Below are positions 46,053-57,952 of a stretch of DNA of 64,000 bases, piece after piece. Origin of the DNA: Botryotinia globosa (taxonomy: Eukaryota; Ascomycota; Leotiomycetes; Helotiales; Sclerotiniaceae); NCBI GenBank assembly GCA_014898425.1, contig RCSZ01000011.1:248001-312000 (forward strand), read 5' to 3'. Made by a program: the position numbers and the translations under genes. How positions within the stretch are numbered: position 1 is the stretch's first letter; each line of letters starts with the position of its first letter. The notes under the pieces were generated by a model, which saw only the letters and a list, made by a program, of their open reading frames with translations, was not told where the DNA came from and did not search any database.

Positions 46053-46931
46053 ATGGCAAGTGCAACAAAAATGGTGCAACCAAAACCCCTCTCTGCTTTC
46101 AATAGACTATCACCCTGCGTCTATCTATACTCACCTACCACTACTACCGCACCACCTGCATCTGATCCATCAACTATCCTTCTTTGCAGCTGGAACAATG
46201 CCGCTCCAAAGCATATCTCCTACTACACCAACTACTATACCAATCTCTTCCCTCTCTCCCGTATCGTCCTTTGCACTATGAAGACTTCTCAGTTTCTTCT
46301 CCAATCCGAAGCTCGACGACGAAAAGACGCCGCTCCTGCTGTTGATGCTTTATGTTCCGAATCATCAGATCAAGAGGCGAGGTTATTAGTCCATTGCATT
46401 AGCAATGGAGGTGCTAAACGATTTTACGGAATTGCCGGGTTATATCAATCTCTGAAAGGAAAACCGCTTCCTATATCCAGCATCGTATATGATTCTTGTC
46501 CATCCCTTCCGTGGTTTAAGCGAGATCTGCACGCGCTTCTCCATGTGCCTGGAGCCAAACTTCCTTGGTTGTTATATATACCCCTAGCAGTCGTTGCGAT
46601 TATAGCTGCATCAATAGTGTACTTTATCGTACATTTTTGTCCACATTGGGTGTGGAGAGATTTGGTGAGGGGACCATTGGAGGGTTTGAATGATGAGAGG
46701 CTGGTAAGGAAGGAAGCTACTAGGGGGTATATCTATAGCGAGGAAGATGATGTCATTGAGTGGAAAGATGTCGAGGAGCATGGAGAAGTAGGTACTCTGA
46801 AAGGGTATAGGGTTGAGAGGATCAAGATGGTGGGAGGAAAGCATGCGCAAATGTTCAGAGGCGAAGGAGGTGAGGATGCTTACTGGGGATTTGTGAGGAA
46901 GCTGTGGGTGGATGGATCAACGGAGGTCTGA
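46053..46931 (+). CDS. DUF829 / TMEM53-like (PaxU-like) alpha/beta-hydrolase-fold protein
   Basis: Single exon, 292 residues, start at the ATG 46053 (the frame is open upstream, but this ATG directly precedes the conserved N terminus). The opening strand reads STILLCSWNNAAPKHISYYTNYY, typical of the family, where the first strand ends in W-x-x-A and is followed by a Tyr-rich helix. LLVHCISNGGA at about residue 115 is the nucleophile elbow, S-N-G-G, with the candidate catalytic Ser. A hydrophobic segment (WLLYIPLAVVAIIAASIVYFIV) lies at about 170-192. The C-terminal part has S-E-E-D-D-V-I-E-W followed by H, the usual Asp/His region. Members include TMEM53 (nuclear envelope) and PaxU of indole-diterpene clusters. 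No other indole-diterpene genes are nearby, so a housekeeping role is more likely. Confidence 0.8.
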   Translation: MASATKMVQPKPLSAFNRLSPCVYLYSPTTTTAPPASDPSTILLCSWNNAAPKHISYYTNYYTNLFPLSRIVLCTMKTSQFLLQSEARRRKDAAPAVDALCSESSDQEARLLVHCISNGGAKRFYGIAGLYQSLKGKPLPISSIVYDSCPSLPWFKRDLHALLHVPGAKLPWLLYIPLAVVAIIAASIVYFIVHFCPHWVWRDLVRGPLEGLNDERLVRKEATRGYIYSEEDDVIEWKDVEEHGEVGTLKGYRVERIKMVGGKHAQMFRGEGGEDAYWGFVRKLWVDGSTEV

Positions 46932-49770
46932 ACGATACATGTATTTCGAGATGCTGTTAGAGCGCATCAAGTTCTGTCCGTACTTTTGTTGCAAGTGGAT
47001 CGTAAAATCTACACTTCCTAGCAATATTTTGAGAGCATGGCGATTGTAGAATACTTGATCCCCGCAAATATTAAAGTGAAACATCGGGAAATTCTAGGAT
47101 GCATTGGATTGCAACCTACTTCGTTTTCAAGGTGCTTTTTGGTCTTGAAGGCTGCTCAGTGCTCGAGAAATTTCACTCATGCTTCTGATATCTTAGCTCA
47201 AAGATCTCCTTACCAATTCTCGCGTAGCCCCTTTGGCTTCTGGGTCCAATCAAGAGTATCATTTCTCAAATTTACACGTGCACCCGGGTAAAAAGAGAGC
47301 TCGCCACTTAGACTCTAGATGGAAACTTCATGGGACAAACAGGATACATAGAATCACCGCCTACTAATATGCAAAACTGCTGCGAACACCTCCATCAGGG
47401 CAAAATTCATACTGTTTCTAATCCGCACGCTCTTAGCCCGCATCAAGATACCGGCATTGGTAATGAGGAATAGCGGTAACAAGGTCGGCTTTAATGGCTC
47501 TTAGCTGGCTTCCCCGCATGCTAACACGAGCCTCTTTAAGAAAAGTTCAGTCTAGACGATGACGGCTTGCGGCCGCATCTTCTACAGCCTTACAGTATAT
47601 AAGATGACAGGATGCGGCCACAATGCGCAACCATTAATAATCTGCATGGCATAGGTAGAATACGGAATCACCGCATCTCATCCGATACTCAGCGTTTGTT
47701 TTGCATAACTAGCCGCTTGACCGCTAGACATATACGAAGTTCAAGTGGGATAGATCTTCACACTGGGAAGCCGGTGAGTGATCGGAAAAGAAGTATTTTA
47801 TGTATGTAAGATTCAAAATCTCGTGTCTGTGTTGTTGTGCTGTCGTTGTATTGAGGGATTTATGCAATCGTTGCGTGTGCCTTGCTCGTACATGTAATTA
47901 TTGTCCAGTCACGTGCGACTTGTGCCAGGTTTTCGCACTTGTGTCCGACGCGCTGGGAAAAGAGTACAGCCTCATCCATCCATCCACCCATCCACCACCC
48001 ACGTTTGCAGAATAAGCATGTCAAGATGTTCTTCGTTTGGCAACCGTTTGGTTCGCGAGTTTGACTGAATCGGGTTGTGCCCAATATAACGAGTTCTCAG
48101 CAAACGATGGTTCTCGCCCTCACTCAACGTCGACTGAAAGCTCTTCCCTAGCATAGGAAGCGTCATCACGTATTTCGAAATATTCTAATTCTAATCATCA
48201 TCACATCCGAGTGTTGCATTCATCCAGCCTTCACAAACTCTGCCTTGCAGAGATTTCCCCTCCACTATACCACGTTTTCCATGCCTTTTCCGTTTTTTTC
48301 TTTGCTCCGGCCACTGAGTTCATTATGAGCGACAGGGTCTGGATGACTTCGCCGCTTTCTAGCCATATTCTCAAGCCATCAAACCATTACCTAGGTAATA
48401 AATGCTCCTCCGATAACGTTACGATTGCATCGTGACGACAGACCAACATGTGGCTGAAAGATTTAGGATTTCCAAGGTTACCTACCTAGGTATCTCGTGA
48501 AGTGGCTGGATTGGAAAGTTCCGAATGTGGAATGATGCTATGGGAAATCTGACATCAGCATTTTGCACTTTGAGAAGCCAAGCTTCCCTGGGAAATTGTT
48601 TTGCAAGACATTGTTCAAATGATATCGGGTCTTTCGAAAATGATTACGCCTCAGCCTTATATTTGGGGGCCGCACAGCCACTCCACATTGTAGTGATTGA
48701 GAGGCTCGAAAGTTGGTCACACAGCAGGTTATGCTCTGACACTTTTCGTTTTGAGTCAAAGTTATTGAAAAAGCGTTATTGGATATGGTAAAGCTTTGGT
48801 TCCCGCAAGTTTACAGGAGGGGTAAAATCCTCTGAGCGAACCATTTATCCTTGGACAGCTGAGTGGCTCGTACTTTGGGAAGCTTTGTACGACAGGAGTT
48901 GTGTTTCTGTATGGGGAAGGAGACAATTGTTGGGTATTCATGATTTTCTGCATGGAGGGGCAGTGGAGCAATCGACAAGAGAATAGGCACTACAAGGCAA
49001 GTGAGACTTTTTTCCTTTACCATGTCCCTTGTCCCCAATTTTAGACGTTTCACTGAAGATGTGGCGAGAAGTTTCTATTCAAATGGACTTACATATGACA
49101 CACGGACGGCTAAATCGCTTTGTCAAGCATGAATCAGATCGGATAAGATGCAAAATGAAGTAATCCAAACGAGGAGGCGTTTCTCTATCTCGGCCTTCAC
49201 AATCCATAAAAAAGAATTGACGCCGAAGCCGCGAATCTCTTCTACAATATTCCGAAATCCTCTGTCGTGTTTTCATAGCCTTGTTAGTCTTGTTCTGAAG
49301 TTTCTATTCGGATCCAGATTGTGACAAAAGTATTATCGTCTTGCTACATGATGTTTCACAAGGCTGTGCGTAAATTCGATATTCTTGAGATGTGCTAGAG
49401 AAATTTTGCAATTTGCCTATGCCTGGTCTACTACGCGCGTGAGCTCTCTTGATGTAAGCAACTATACATATATTGTTAACCTCTCCCTTCTTATTGAACA
49501 ATCCGAGAAGTGCATCATCCAATACTGTTTCTGCACATACATACATACGCGCTTCTGAAGCTGCAGGTCATACTTACTTGCATATTCAGCCATTCCAATC
49601 AATTTTCAAAGAAGGACCCGTTAAGCACATCAAGATCTGGTCGTTGTCAAATATAGTTAATCTCACATCTCATCTTTTACCAATTCACTGGGATACATCA
49701 AAGATTCTTCTTCGTCTACTATTTGATCTCAAAATCCCCAAACAAAAAAAAATCAAAATTCACAGTATAA
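46932..49770. other. Gene-poor stretch
   Basis: 2.8 kb with only short frames. It contains TTACCTAGGTAA (48387-48398), TACCTAGGTA (48483-48492) and a CATCCATCCACC run (about 47972-47995). A TATATAA box at about 47596 leads to no ORF. Confidence 0.4.
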
Positions 49771-50412
49771 ATGTCCTACGATCGTCCTCGCTCTCGCGGA
49801 TTCTTCGAGCGCGATCGTCACGGCCACGAACGCATCATTTTCCGCTCAAACTCAAACTCAAATTCTCATCGCCGCTCCACTTCTCAATCCCGCACCATGG
49901 TTCATGAATTGGCAAGCGATCTTGAAGATCGCAATGCCGAACTACAAGCTGTTGCAGAATCACTCAAAACAGAACTGGCAGTTGCAGAGAGCAGGAATTG
50001 GCAACTGATTTCTGATAATAGTGCTTTACGAGATATTGTGCAGGTACTTAAGGGAGATAAAGAAATTCTGAGAAGAGACAGTGAAGAGAAGAGTAGAGAT
50101 ATCGAATACCTTGAAGAAAGGCTTGCGAAATTGGAGGGGAAGAGGGAAAGAGCTGAGTACAGGGGTGAGAGAGCGGAGGAGAGAGTCAGATTGATGAGAA
50201 GGGGTTTGACTGGGAGAGGAATTCTGAGTGAAGGGGGGTTGAAAGAAAGACTTGAGGATAAAGTTGCCGAGATTGAGAGGTTGAGCGAGTTACTCCAAGT
50301 TATGGATGATAAGCTTACTGAGAGGAACCGGTGGTTGGCGGAGAAGGATAATAAGCTGGGACAGTTGAAGAGGTGGATTGTGAGCAAGGGATTTCGTGTT
50401 GAGGGGGTTTGA
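49771..50412 (+). CDS. Coiled-coil hypothetical protein (213 residues)
   Basis: Single exon from ATG 49771, preceded by a long pyrimidine- then A-rich leader ending ACAGTATAAATG. The N-terminal 40 residues are Arg/Ser/Asn-rich and disordered (RPRSRGFFERDRHGHERIIF, then an SNSNSNS repeat). From about residue 43 to 205 it is an almost continuous, highly charged coiled coil (Glu/Arg/Lys/Leu heptads, for example ELASDLEDRNAELQAVAESL). A Gly-rich hinge (RRGLTGRGILSEGG) lies near 140-155. There is no membrane segment or enzyme motif. It is similar in style to, but not clearly a duplicate of, the Ser-rich coiled-coil protein 3.3 kb downstream on the same strand. Function unknown; a structural or adaptor role is a guess. 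Confidence 0.65.
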   Translation: MSYDRPRSRGFFERDRHGHERIIFRSNSNSNSHRRSTSQSRTMVHELASDLEDRNAELQAVAESLKTELAVAESRNWQLISDNSALRDIVQVLKGDKEILRRDSEEKSRDIEYLEERLAKLEGKRERAEYRGERAEERVRLMRRGLTGRGILSEGGLKERLEDKVAEIERLSELLQVMDDKLTERNRWLAEKDNKLGQLKRWIVSKGFRVEGV

Positions 50413-53400
50413 ATAAGGTTTCTAGTTGCGATATTGGATTCTAGATGCCATGTCTATTTCACGATTTACGGATTCAGATTGAACATCCAAGAAGATGTTG
50501 ATGTTTTGCATTTCAACGACAACGACAAGGAGGCAGATGCCCATGATTTTTTTCGGCGTCAATTTATACCAAGCATTGGGAATGACAGTACCAGAGAGGG
50601 CCACAGAAAGTTCTTGTGCGGCGAATACTATGTACGTACTACACGCCACACCCATACACCAATGCTCACAGACTAATAATCTTAGGGGAAAACCCAAAAA
50701 AAGAGAGGAGGATTTATTCACGATGCTTTCGAATACTTTAATATTTTGATACCTTGTAGCTGCTTAGATTTAGTCTGCTTGTTCTTTATTCCTCTTCAAA
50801 ATGGACGTATTGAGTTTATTTCTTGCACTTGCACTTGCTCTTGTACACTGGTCTAATTCTTGGTCGCCAGCTTTTAGTTTACCTCTGTTGGTTTAATCCT
50901 TTCAATGATGGAGATGGAAAGATGATTGAACCTTCTCGAATGACATCGGCGCTTATTCATTGGTGCTTTTCTTTTAGACTTAAACCCTATACACAGCGGC
51001 TTTGTGTATCTGCAATTGAATGCAAAAATTGATGACTTCCCTTCTCGCTAATTGGCATATGCAAATGTACTCTCAACCCATTTCATGGTATAAGACATGT
51101 GAGTATCCGTGCCCCATCAAAAGAGTCGCCTCGAAAGGAAAGCGAAAAACAGGATGACCATTAGAGTTCAGGTGAGGGGTCAAGAGGGGTTGCACAGTTC
51201 TACCTCCGGGCTTCTACACATTGACGACATGGACAGACGGGTCAATTAGGGTTAATTTGGGACCCTGCTTGAAGTTGCTGGTTGTGTAATGTAACAGTTT
51301 GATATATGGGCTATGGATGTACAGAAAAGAATTTTGGAGAGATACAAACAAAAAGAAAGGAATAGATGTCGTGGGGTTAGCTTCTAATTTTTACGGAAAC
51401 TTGTTCTGATTCACACGTCGACATTCCAGTCGCCGATTTTCCAGCGTCCATCTAGGAAATACAGTGAACCACACGCCGATTACAAGTAATAGCTTCAAAG
51501 CATGTCATTATTCCTCCGTCTAATTTTCATAATCGATGCATATTTGACGTCAAACTCGCGTCTCGGCAGTTTACTAGTTTCCTGTCTAGGTCTCTTAGCG
51601 TAGGTTACATTGCCATAGCCTATCGATTCGTGAAATCCAAAAAGACCATTGAGACTTTTGACACGTGCAGAATAGGCAGGACGGGGGTGCGAAAGGGGAA
51701 AAGGAGGGGGGAAAGAGTCATAAAAACTGTACGTGTTTTTATGTAGAGTCCCGTGGTATGGACGGATGGTGGGTTAATTGTTGGAAATGAGGAATTGGGG
51801 ATGCAAAGATTGGTCGAGCAAGAGAAACAATGAAAAGTATACCGTGTGAGTAATCTCGAAAGTATTGGAGGGAGGGCTTTTGCATGTAATCTTACAAACA
51901 AAAAACAATGAATTGTTCAATCGAAATGTACCCCTTCATGCAGCCACCCCGCATCACCACTAGAGCTAACCACCTCACGCACCGACATATTGTCTAATTC
52001 GCATGCCACTTTTCAATTTCCTTCTTTGATATTTTGTGCCTACATAACTTTGTCGTCACTCTTATTCATATGGTTGTTCCGTCCTTCCTTCCAATAAGTA
52101 AGAAAAGGAAAGTTTCCACTCTTTGAGGCTCAAGCCTTCGTAACTTTGTATTCCAACTTCAAACCGTCCTACCCACAATACTAGCATCTGTAAGTACAAC
52201 GTCGACCCAACGGACAATATGTTAATTCTCATCCTTGACACCCATTTTCTCAACACTCTAGATAAAATAATTCCGATCTTCGCCGAATTGGGCGTTTCTA
52301 ACCTGATCCGTATACAGTACTCGAGGTACCCAATAAGATGTGCTCAAAAATCTACTCATTGATTAACAATCGAGGAATTTTATGTCAAGGAATAGGCACA
52401 GCCTAAATTTTATCCCTGGAAGAACCTATTAGCAGTCTGCCCTGGCGTTTTTGGACTAATTGCAAACGATTCTTGCGAATTCAGGATCCCGAAAGAAGGA
52501 AACGGTTTAGACAAGGCTAGAGAAACATCTAAACACTGCCTCTTTCCTGGGGTCAAATGGGTTGGTTGTGAGAACAAGGGCTTAATTTTCTCGATCGTTC
52601 GCTAACCAATCAGCGTGATTAGACGTGGAAAAAGCCACGAGGAGATAGCTGAGGAAAGGATGTTTGAGACTGAGTCATCATCATTTGAGAGTTTACGAAA
52701 GATCCGGACATGGAATTGGGATGTTTGGATTCTAGCTAAGGGTTGAGAATACAGTAAGTTTGGGGGCCCAAAAAGTAATTTCATTCCTCATCCCTTTCTT
52801 TACATTATCATTTCGAGACATCGGAAATGGCAAATGGGTCTTCTCCGAGTAGTAAGATGCTTAGAAGATGACAAAATGAGGAAGGAATGAAGAAAACATC
52901 ATCTGGCGATTGGATTTACGCCAGAAATATGCACCACGGGATGATCAGCCAGGATCCACTTCGGTGAGATCATTAGGAAACCATCCCTTTTCCACCCCGG
53001 TTACGCCATGAGCCGCGAAGGAAAAGTGCGAAATGTCAAATGCCCCAGCAGGACTGAGGCTGTGATTGGAAGCTCGAATCGAGTCAAGGCAGAAAGGGTA
53101 CATGATTGTTTCGAAACCCGGATGCTTTGTAGGCAGGTACTAGGCTAAGCACAAGAACGATAGATAATAGACACCGGTTTTCGAAGAAGAGTCATATGTT
53201 TATTGATCCTTCTTGTGTTCATTTTCATGGGGCAGGTTGGCTATGGTATTGTAATGATGATATGGCTATGTATCGGATGGCTTGGGAATTGGTGTAGAAT
53301 AGGAGTATATATCTGATAAATATCCGGCCAGGAATGAGGAAGAAAAAAGAGGTGTTTCTTGTTCAGCCTTATATTTATTGATTCGATTCCCATCTCATCT

Positions 53401-53699
53401 ACATCTGCATCTACATTTATCTTACCTGCAAAGAATAATTCTCGAATAGAATTGGTCTTATTTATCCATTCAATTCACATCAGCGACGAATAGATTACCT
53501 TCGACTGCATCAATACCCATACCCGCTATCCAATTGTTTTCCCGCTCTCATTTGGTTTATCAACCGCAATCTGATATCGTCGGGTCAGAAACACCACGTA
53601 CGATTGGTACGAGTTGCTTCGGAGCAAACCTTTCAGGTTACACAAATAGTTACAGTGGTACATAAACGTACCTTTGTACACAAACACAGCATCCTCAGC
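50413..53699. other. Gene-poor stretch
   Basis: 3.3 kb between the two coiled-coil genes. No frame has motifs or splice-consistent partners. No repeats of note. Confidence 0.4.
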
Positions 53700-54821
53700 A
53701 TGTCTTCCAAGCCTGTCAAGAAAGTGCACTACACTTCTTCCACCAAAGGATCTTCAGTCCACGGCGGAACTCCCTCTTCACCACCCATTACATCTAAACC
53801 CACATCTACACCCCGTCGTCCCTCATTCTCTCACCAACGCCACCCCTCTGATTCTGGAGTCGGATCCTCTTCTTCCAATTCTGCTACTGCAGCAGTAAAT
53901 TCGGCATCTTTCTATACCGACGCCGATCGCGCACAGCAAGGTCAAAATGTTCATGCCCTGAATGAAGTACTCAGTACACTCAAGGAACGCGTCAAATCTC
54001 TCGAATCGAAGAATGGCGATCTAGAAGAAAGATTGATAGAGAGCAATCGGGAGAAACGAGAGCTCCGTCGTGAAAGAGACGAATCTCTCCGCATAATTGA
54101 AGATTTGAAGAAAGAGAAATCCCGCGCCAAAGACGGACGAGAAGCAAAAGAGAGTGATGGAATTCGTGTTCGTGGATCCGATGTCAATGTTAAGATTACA
54201 CCAGAGAAGAAGGAAAGAGGAGAAAGAATTCCAGTAACAGTGGAAAGAAATACACCACCCATGACACGCCGCGAAAAAGAACGCGATTCGGAAGCTAGGA
54301 GGAAAGAAGAAGAGAGACTGAGAGCACAACATCAGGCTAGAGAGCGAAGAACAAGCTATAGAGATGCCCCTCCTTCACCACTTTATCGCGACGATGAAAG
54401 GGATATTAATCCTATGAGTCCAAGCTCTCGATACAGAGACGAAGATCTTCCCTCCTCTCGCGAAAAACGCAGCTCGGGTACTTCACCAACGCCTAAAATG
54501 CAGAACCCATTCACGCCATTGAGCTCCATGGCAGCTAATGCAGTTACGGGACGAGCAAGAAGAGCAAGTGTTAGCTACGGGACTTCCCCGAGTGGATATA
54601 CGAGTGCGCCACAAGGATATCCGGGGATGACGATGGGGAGTAGCTATGGAAGGAGGGAGAGAGATGAAGTACCTTATGTTAGGGGGGAGGTACCTGTTAA
54701 TGTTGGCACTGGGGTTGCGGGAACGAGAGGATCAAGGTTGAGTGGTGGGAGTGTGGGGAGTGCAAACGATGATATGTATCCCAATGATGGGAAATATCAT
54801 CCTTATCCTTTGAATCATTGA
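53700..54821 (+). CDS. Ser/Arg-rich low-complexity protein with central coiled coil (373 residues)
   Basis: Single exon. The start was chosen as the ATG at 53700, which follows a clear leader; the frame is open 32 codons further up but reads as leader. The N-terminal 85 residues are Ser/Pro/Thr-rich and disordered (SSKPVKKVHYTSSTKGSS, DSGVGSSSSNS). A coiled coil follows at about 85-150 (LNEVLSTLKERVKSLESKNGDLEERLIESN). Then comes a strongly charged Arg/Glu stretch with MTRREKERD and EARRKEEERLRAQH. The C-terminal third is Gly/Ser/Tyr-rich with SYGTSPSGYTS and ends YHPYPLNH. It has many Ser-Pro and RxxS sites, so heavy phosphorylation is likely (inferred). No domain was recognised. Confidence 0.7.
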   Translation: MSSKPVKKVHYTSSTKGSSVHGGTPSSPPITSKPTSTPRRPSFSHQRHPSDSGVGSSSSNSATAAVNSASFYTDADRAQQGQNVHALNEVLSTLKERVKSLESKNGDLEERLIESNREKRELRRERDESLRIIEDLKKEKSRAKDGREAKESDGIRVRGSDVNVKITPEKKERGERIPVTVERNTPPMTRREKERDSEARRKEEERLRAQHQARERRTSYRDAPPSPLYRDDERDINPMSPSSRYRDEDLPSSREKRSSGTSPTPKMQNPFTPLSSMAANAVTGRARRASVSYGTSPSGYTSAPQGYPGMTMGSSYGRRERDEVPYVRGEVPVNVGTGVAGTRGSRLSGGSVGSANDDMYPNDGKYHPYPLNH

Positions 54822-55505
54822 TGGATGGTGGTTTTCTTTATCGGATTCTCTTTCTTGGTCTTTGCGATTTGGGCGATTGATTGTTTGATAGTTGGAAACG
54901 AAAAGTTCGGGTCAACGAACTGGACATGTATTTTCTTTTCTCTTTTGTACTTTACTTTTGGTCTGGTGTGCGACACGCGTATGGATTGGTTTGCGGTTTC
55001 TTATGGATGGATGAAAACAATACCCCTTATAAAATAAAGAGAAATGAAGGAAAGGAGGGAATAGGACGGAATGGTTTGGGATAGGACAAACGGTACATAT
55101 AAGAATGGCACAAGCCTGGAAGGATAGGAATGGAAACGGTCGGATGGTTTGGGTGGATAATGAGTCTAGGTTAGAAAAACACACTAGATAGCTATTATTT
55201 TTATGCCAGATACTCGATGTTTAGATATTGGAATGAATACTTTGCGGGAAACTTTTGTGAATATTTGTCTCTGAACTGTGAAATTTCTGTGAGCTTAATT
55301 AGGCTCGTGACCGGATAGAAAAAGTGATTGCATTTCCCACTTGGGATACGGTTGCTGAGGATATTGCGTCCGAAGATTCTTCGAAATGAGACTGTTACAG
55401 ATATCCCATCATCACGAAGATACAGACACGTACACCCGAGAAAGATGCGATTAGGCTGTAAACTGTGATCTATGATGTGTCTTTCTCGGCCGAATAGCCT
55501 ATTCG
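54822..55505. other. Convergent 3' intergenic region
   Basis: Lies between the 3' ends of a plus-strand and a minus-strand gene. No gene was seen. Confidence 0.5.
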
Positions 55506-56427
55506 CTACTCTTCCACAGGTCTCGTCGCACCAGTCATAAACCCAATCGCGGCCTCCAAAATGTTTCTCACACTCCCCAATTCTGATTCTGTTCTCGGAG
55601 TATATATCATCAGATATTCCGCAGGCATCTTTAATGTACCAGCCAAGGTCATTCTTTCACCCCAACCCTTCTCAATCACATCTTTGCAATCCTGAGGTGA
55701 GAGTACTGCGTGCATTGAATAATCCACATTCTTTCCTTCTGTATGGACATGTGCTATCTCTCGTTTCGTTTTCCGTGCTGGGAGATGAGGTGTTGGGACT
55801 TTCTCTGCGATTAAGAGGGCGTCGCCGTGTTTTTCGAGGGCAGATGTAGTCAAAATTACGTGGTCAGGATAGGTTTTGGCTAGGTCGATAATGGTTTGGT
55901 CGATCAGTTTGTGCATATCACATTCACCGAATTGATTGATCTGTCTGTGGGGCACTACCTATCATGGCTTGTCAGTAGTTCGTGCAGGTTTGGAGAGTTA
56001 ACCTCAAGGTACCCATTTGCCCTTCTCAGGTCTGGGACCTTCTCGGGATGGTAATGGTTGTTTCAGAAAGCTCCGTTGGCCAAGTGCTCCGCATTTTGCG
56101 ATCTCAGTGGAATCATCGTAGCATCCAATATCGAAAGGTTTGCTTTTGAAGTGCCGTAGGAAGTATTGAACAAGTAGGTAGCCGAATATATTGCTAGGCA
56201 GGGCATTTTCTTTGAACTCTAACCAGCCATGATAATCTGCGCGAGATGATTTGAACATCACGAGAGCATATGACAGTTGGTCGACCTCCAGAAAGATGTC
56301 GTAGGAGTCATCTTAAGAGCGGATGGATTTTGAGATTGATGATCGGTGGGTTAGCTGGCTTGTGCTTACAGCTTGATGCCCCTGTAATGCAGGCCTCCAT
56401 TGGGACGTAAAAAGTGGTATCACTCAT
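55506..56427 (-). CDS. DUF5519 (luciferase-fold domain) protein
   Basis: Three exons: 56427-56370, 56311-56013 and 55958-55506, in phase, 269 residues. Intron 1 is 58 bp (donor GTAAGC, acceptor TTAAG). Intron 2 is 54 bp (donor GTACCT, branch CTGAC, acceptor ATAG) and rejoins KW to VVPHRQINQF. The second half is the DUF5519 domain: GPRPEKGKWVVPHRQ, HVHTEGKNVDYSMHAVLSP, then QDCKDVIEKGWGERMTLAG and a PAEYLMIYTPR strand. This domain is named for a distant fold likeness to luciferase-associated proteins, and its activity is unknown. The first third (FYVPMEACITGASSYDSYD, then a Tyr/Phe-rich helix) is a fungal extension. It is tail-to-tail with the Ser-rich protein and is followed upstream by the broken methyltransferase on the same strand. 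Confidence 0.8.
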
Positions 56428-56711
56428 ACGAAATTAGAGATTGAAAGCATTGATATTTCGATATTACATAATGATAGCAATATGATCACATATACAGATT
56501 GATTAAATTGTACGATGAACCGAAAGCTTCCGAAACAATCTGCAATCGAAGCCTTGGTTCTTTGATTTAATATCGAATGTTGAAAAAAAAGGCATAGTTT
56601 AGATGAACCCTATGTTGCGTTCGCCTGAAGCAACAATAGAACGATGCCCGGATTTGTAATTCCAGAAACCAGAACGAGTGCCAGCAAGCCATTCTTTGAT
56701 ATTGTGATGGT

Positions 56712-57458
56712 TTAAGTACTCTGATTAGCCGGTTTTGTAGCCCTTATGAGTAGAAACGGAGGATGATCCCTTGCTCGAGCCAAGTCTGGATATTCCTTTA
56801 TCTGCTCTGGTGTTGGTCCCCATTCATCAATTACAGACAGCATGAAGCCAGCACCAAGAAGGATCGTGATATATGTAGCAATCGAACGGTGTTATTTGAC
56901 TACTCCTTTCGGAAACTAGTCTGTCGTTTGAGGGCCCTCAAACAAATAGCCATCTAGTGGCCAGACGTCTCGACCTTCCGCATCTTTGATCCAGTCAGGG
57001 TTTCGTAGGGCAGTCCAAATAGGATACTCCACAGAAAAAATAAAAGCTCCTCCAGGCTTCAGTGATTTATAGACTTGCTCGACAAGGGATGGAAGATTCT
57101 CAATGTAATGAAGAGCCAGTGAGCTGTAAGCAACATGAAACCCATTTGGAGATATCTGTAATGTCTCCAGATCGGCTTTGCGATAACTGATAGAAGCATC
57201 TTCTGGGTACTCTCGTGCTCGAGCTAACATATTCTCAGATACGTCTGTACCCTGAACAAATTTTGCCCCATTATCTCGCGCCAATCTACACATCCAGCCA
57301 AAACCGCATCCAAGATCTAGGAAGTTCGATCCCTCAAGGCGTGGTAACCAAGAATGTAGCACTTCAAAATCAGGATCCTTTTCCAATCCATGGACAGAGC
57401 GTGGAAGCTGAGCATATGCTTCGAAAAAGTCTTCTTGATCGTAGATATTTTGTGCCAT
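56712..57458 (-). pseudogene. Class I SAM-dependent methyltransferase interrupted by two in-frame stops
   Basis: From the ATG at 57458 the frame encodes 180 residues. They include the SAM-binding motif I NFLDLGCGFGWMCRLA (about 46-60), the acidic loop (QGTDVSENMLARA), motif II/III (SSLALHYIENL) and LKPGGAFIFSVEYP. It then reaches a TAG (56918-56916) where relatives have Trp (GPQTTD-W-FPKG). Eight codons on is a TAA (56894-56892). Beyond it the same frame stays open for another 59 codons with the expected C-terminal features (AGFMLSVIDEWGPTPEQ, then DHPPFLLIRA), ending at a TAA at 56712. Full length would be 248 codons, normal for this family. It is a recent pseudogene, or a truncated allele lacking the last beta strands. 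The TGG-to-TAG change is a transition. Confidence 0.75.
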
Positions 57459-57952
57459 GATGTGATTCTGTGATCAAAAGTCCAGGTAATATGGATTGTT
57501 TTGATATTCTTCTTCCCAACGGTAGGTGTATGATCACCTGTAGAAACCCAAAAGTCACGCAATATGCAACTTACCTGGCAAATGGGCGATTGAGAAGAAA
57601 AGTCACATCTTCCCGCAGTCTCCATAGATACTTGAGATACGGTACTTTATCGTTCTCCAATGTGATGCAAAATTTGCAAATGTGAGCCTTCTTCTAGAAG
57701 GGCCAGAGCCTCCATTTGATTCCATCATGACGGATTGTCAAATCCAACATTGATGTAGATTGTTGATTGGGAACAAGGTGATTGATTTATCATAAATGTT
57801 TAAAAGTTTCCGCTGGGCAGCGGGGTTGCGGAGGATACGCTAGATGGCGGGGTTCCGCATAGAAACCGACATCGGAGCGGATCTTCCCATTGATCGAAAA
57901 CATTGTTTCAATTGAAGTTATTCGCATCTAATCACGATACAACCAGAGCATC
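57459..57952. promoter_or_regulatory. Divergent promoter region methyltransferase / threonine synthase
   Basis: About 490 bp between two start codons pointing away from each other. No TATA box or operator is obvious. TGATTGA/TTGATTG repeats lie near 57766-57790. Confidence 0.4.

Noticed and set aside
45822..46931. Longer 369-residue start for the DUF829 protein
   Set aside because: The extra 77 residues look like translated leader; the family N terminus begins at the ATG at 46053.
49902..50387. 161-codon minus-strand ORF (Ser/Leu-rich)
   Set aside because: It is antisense to a coiled-coil gene; Leu/Ser runs are the usual shadow of Glu/Lys/Arg codons.
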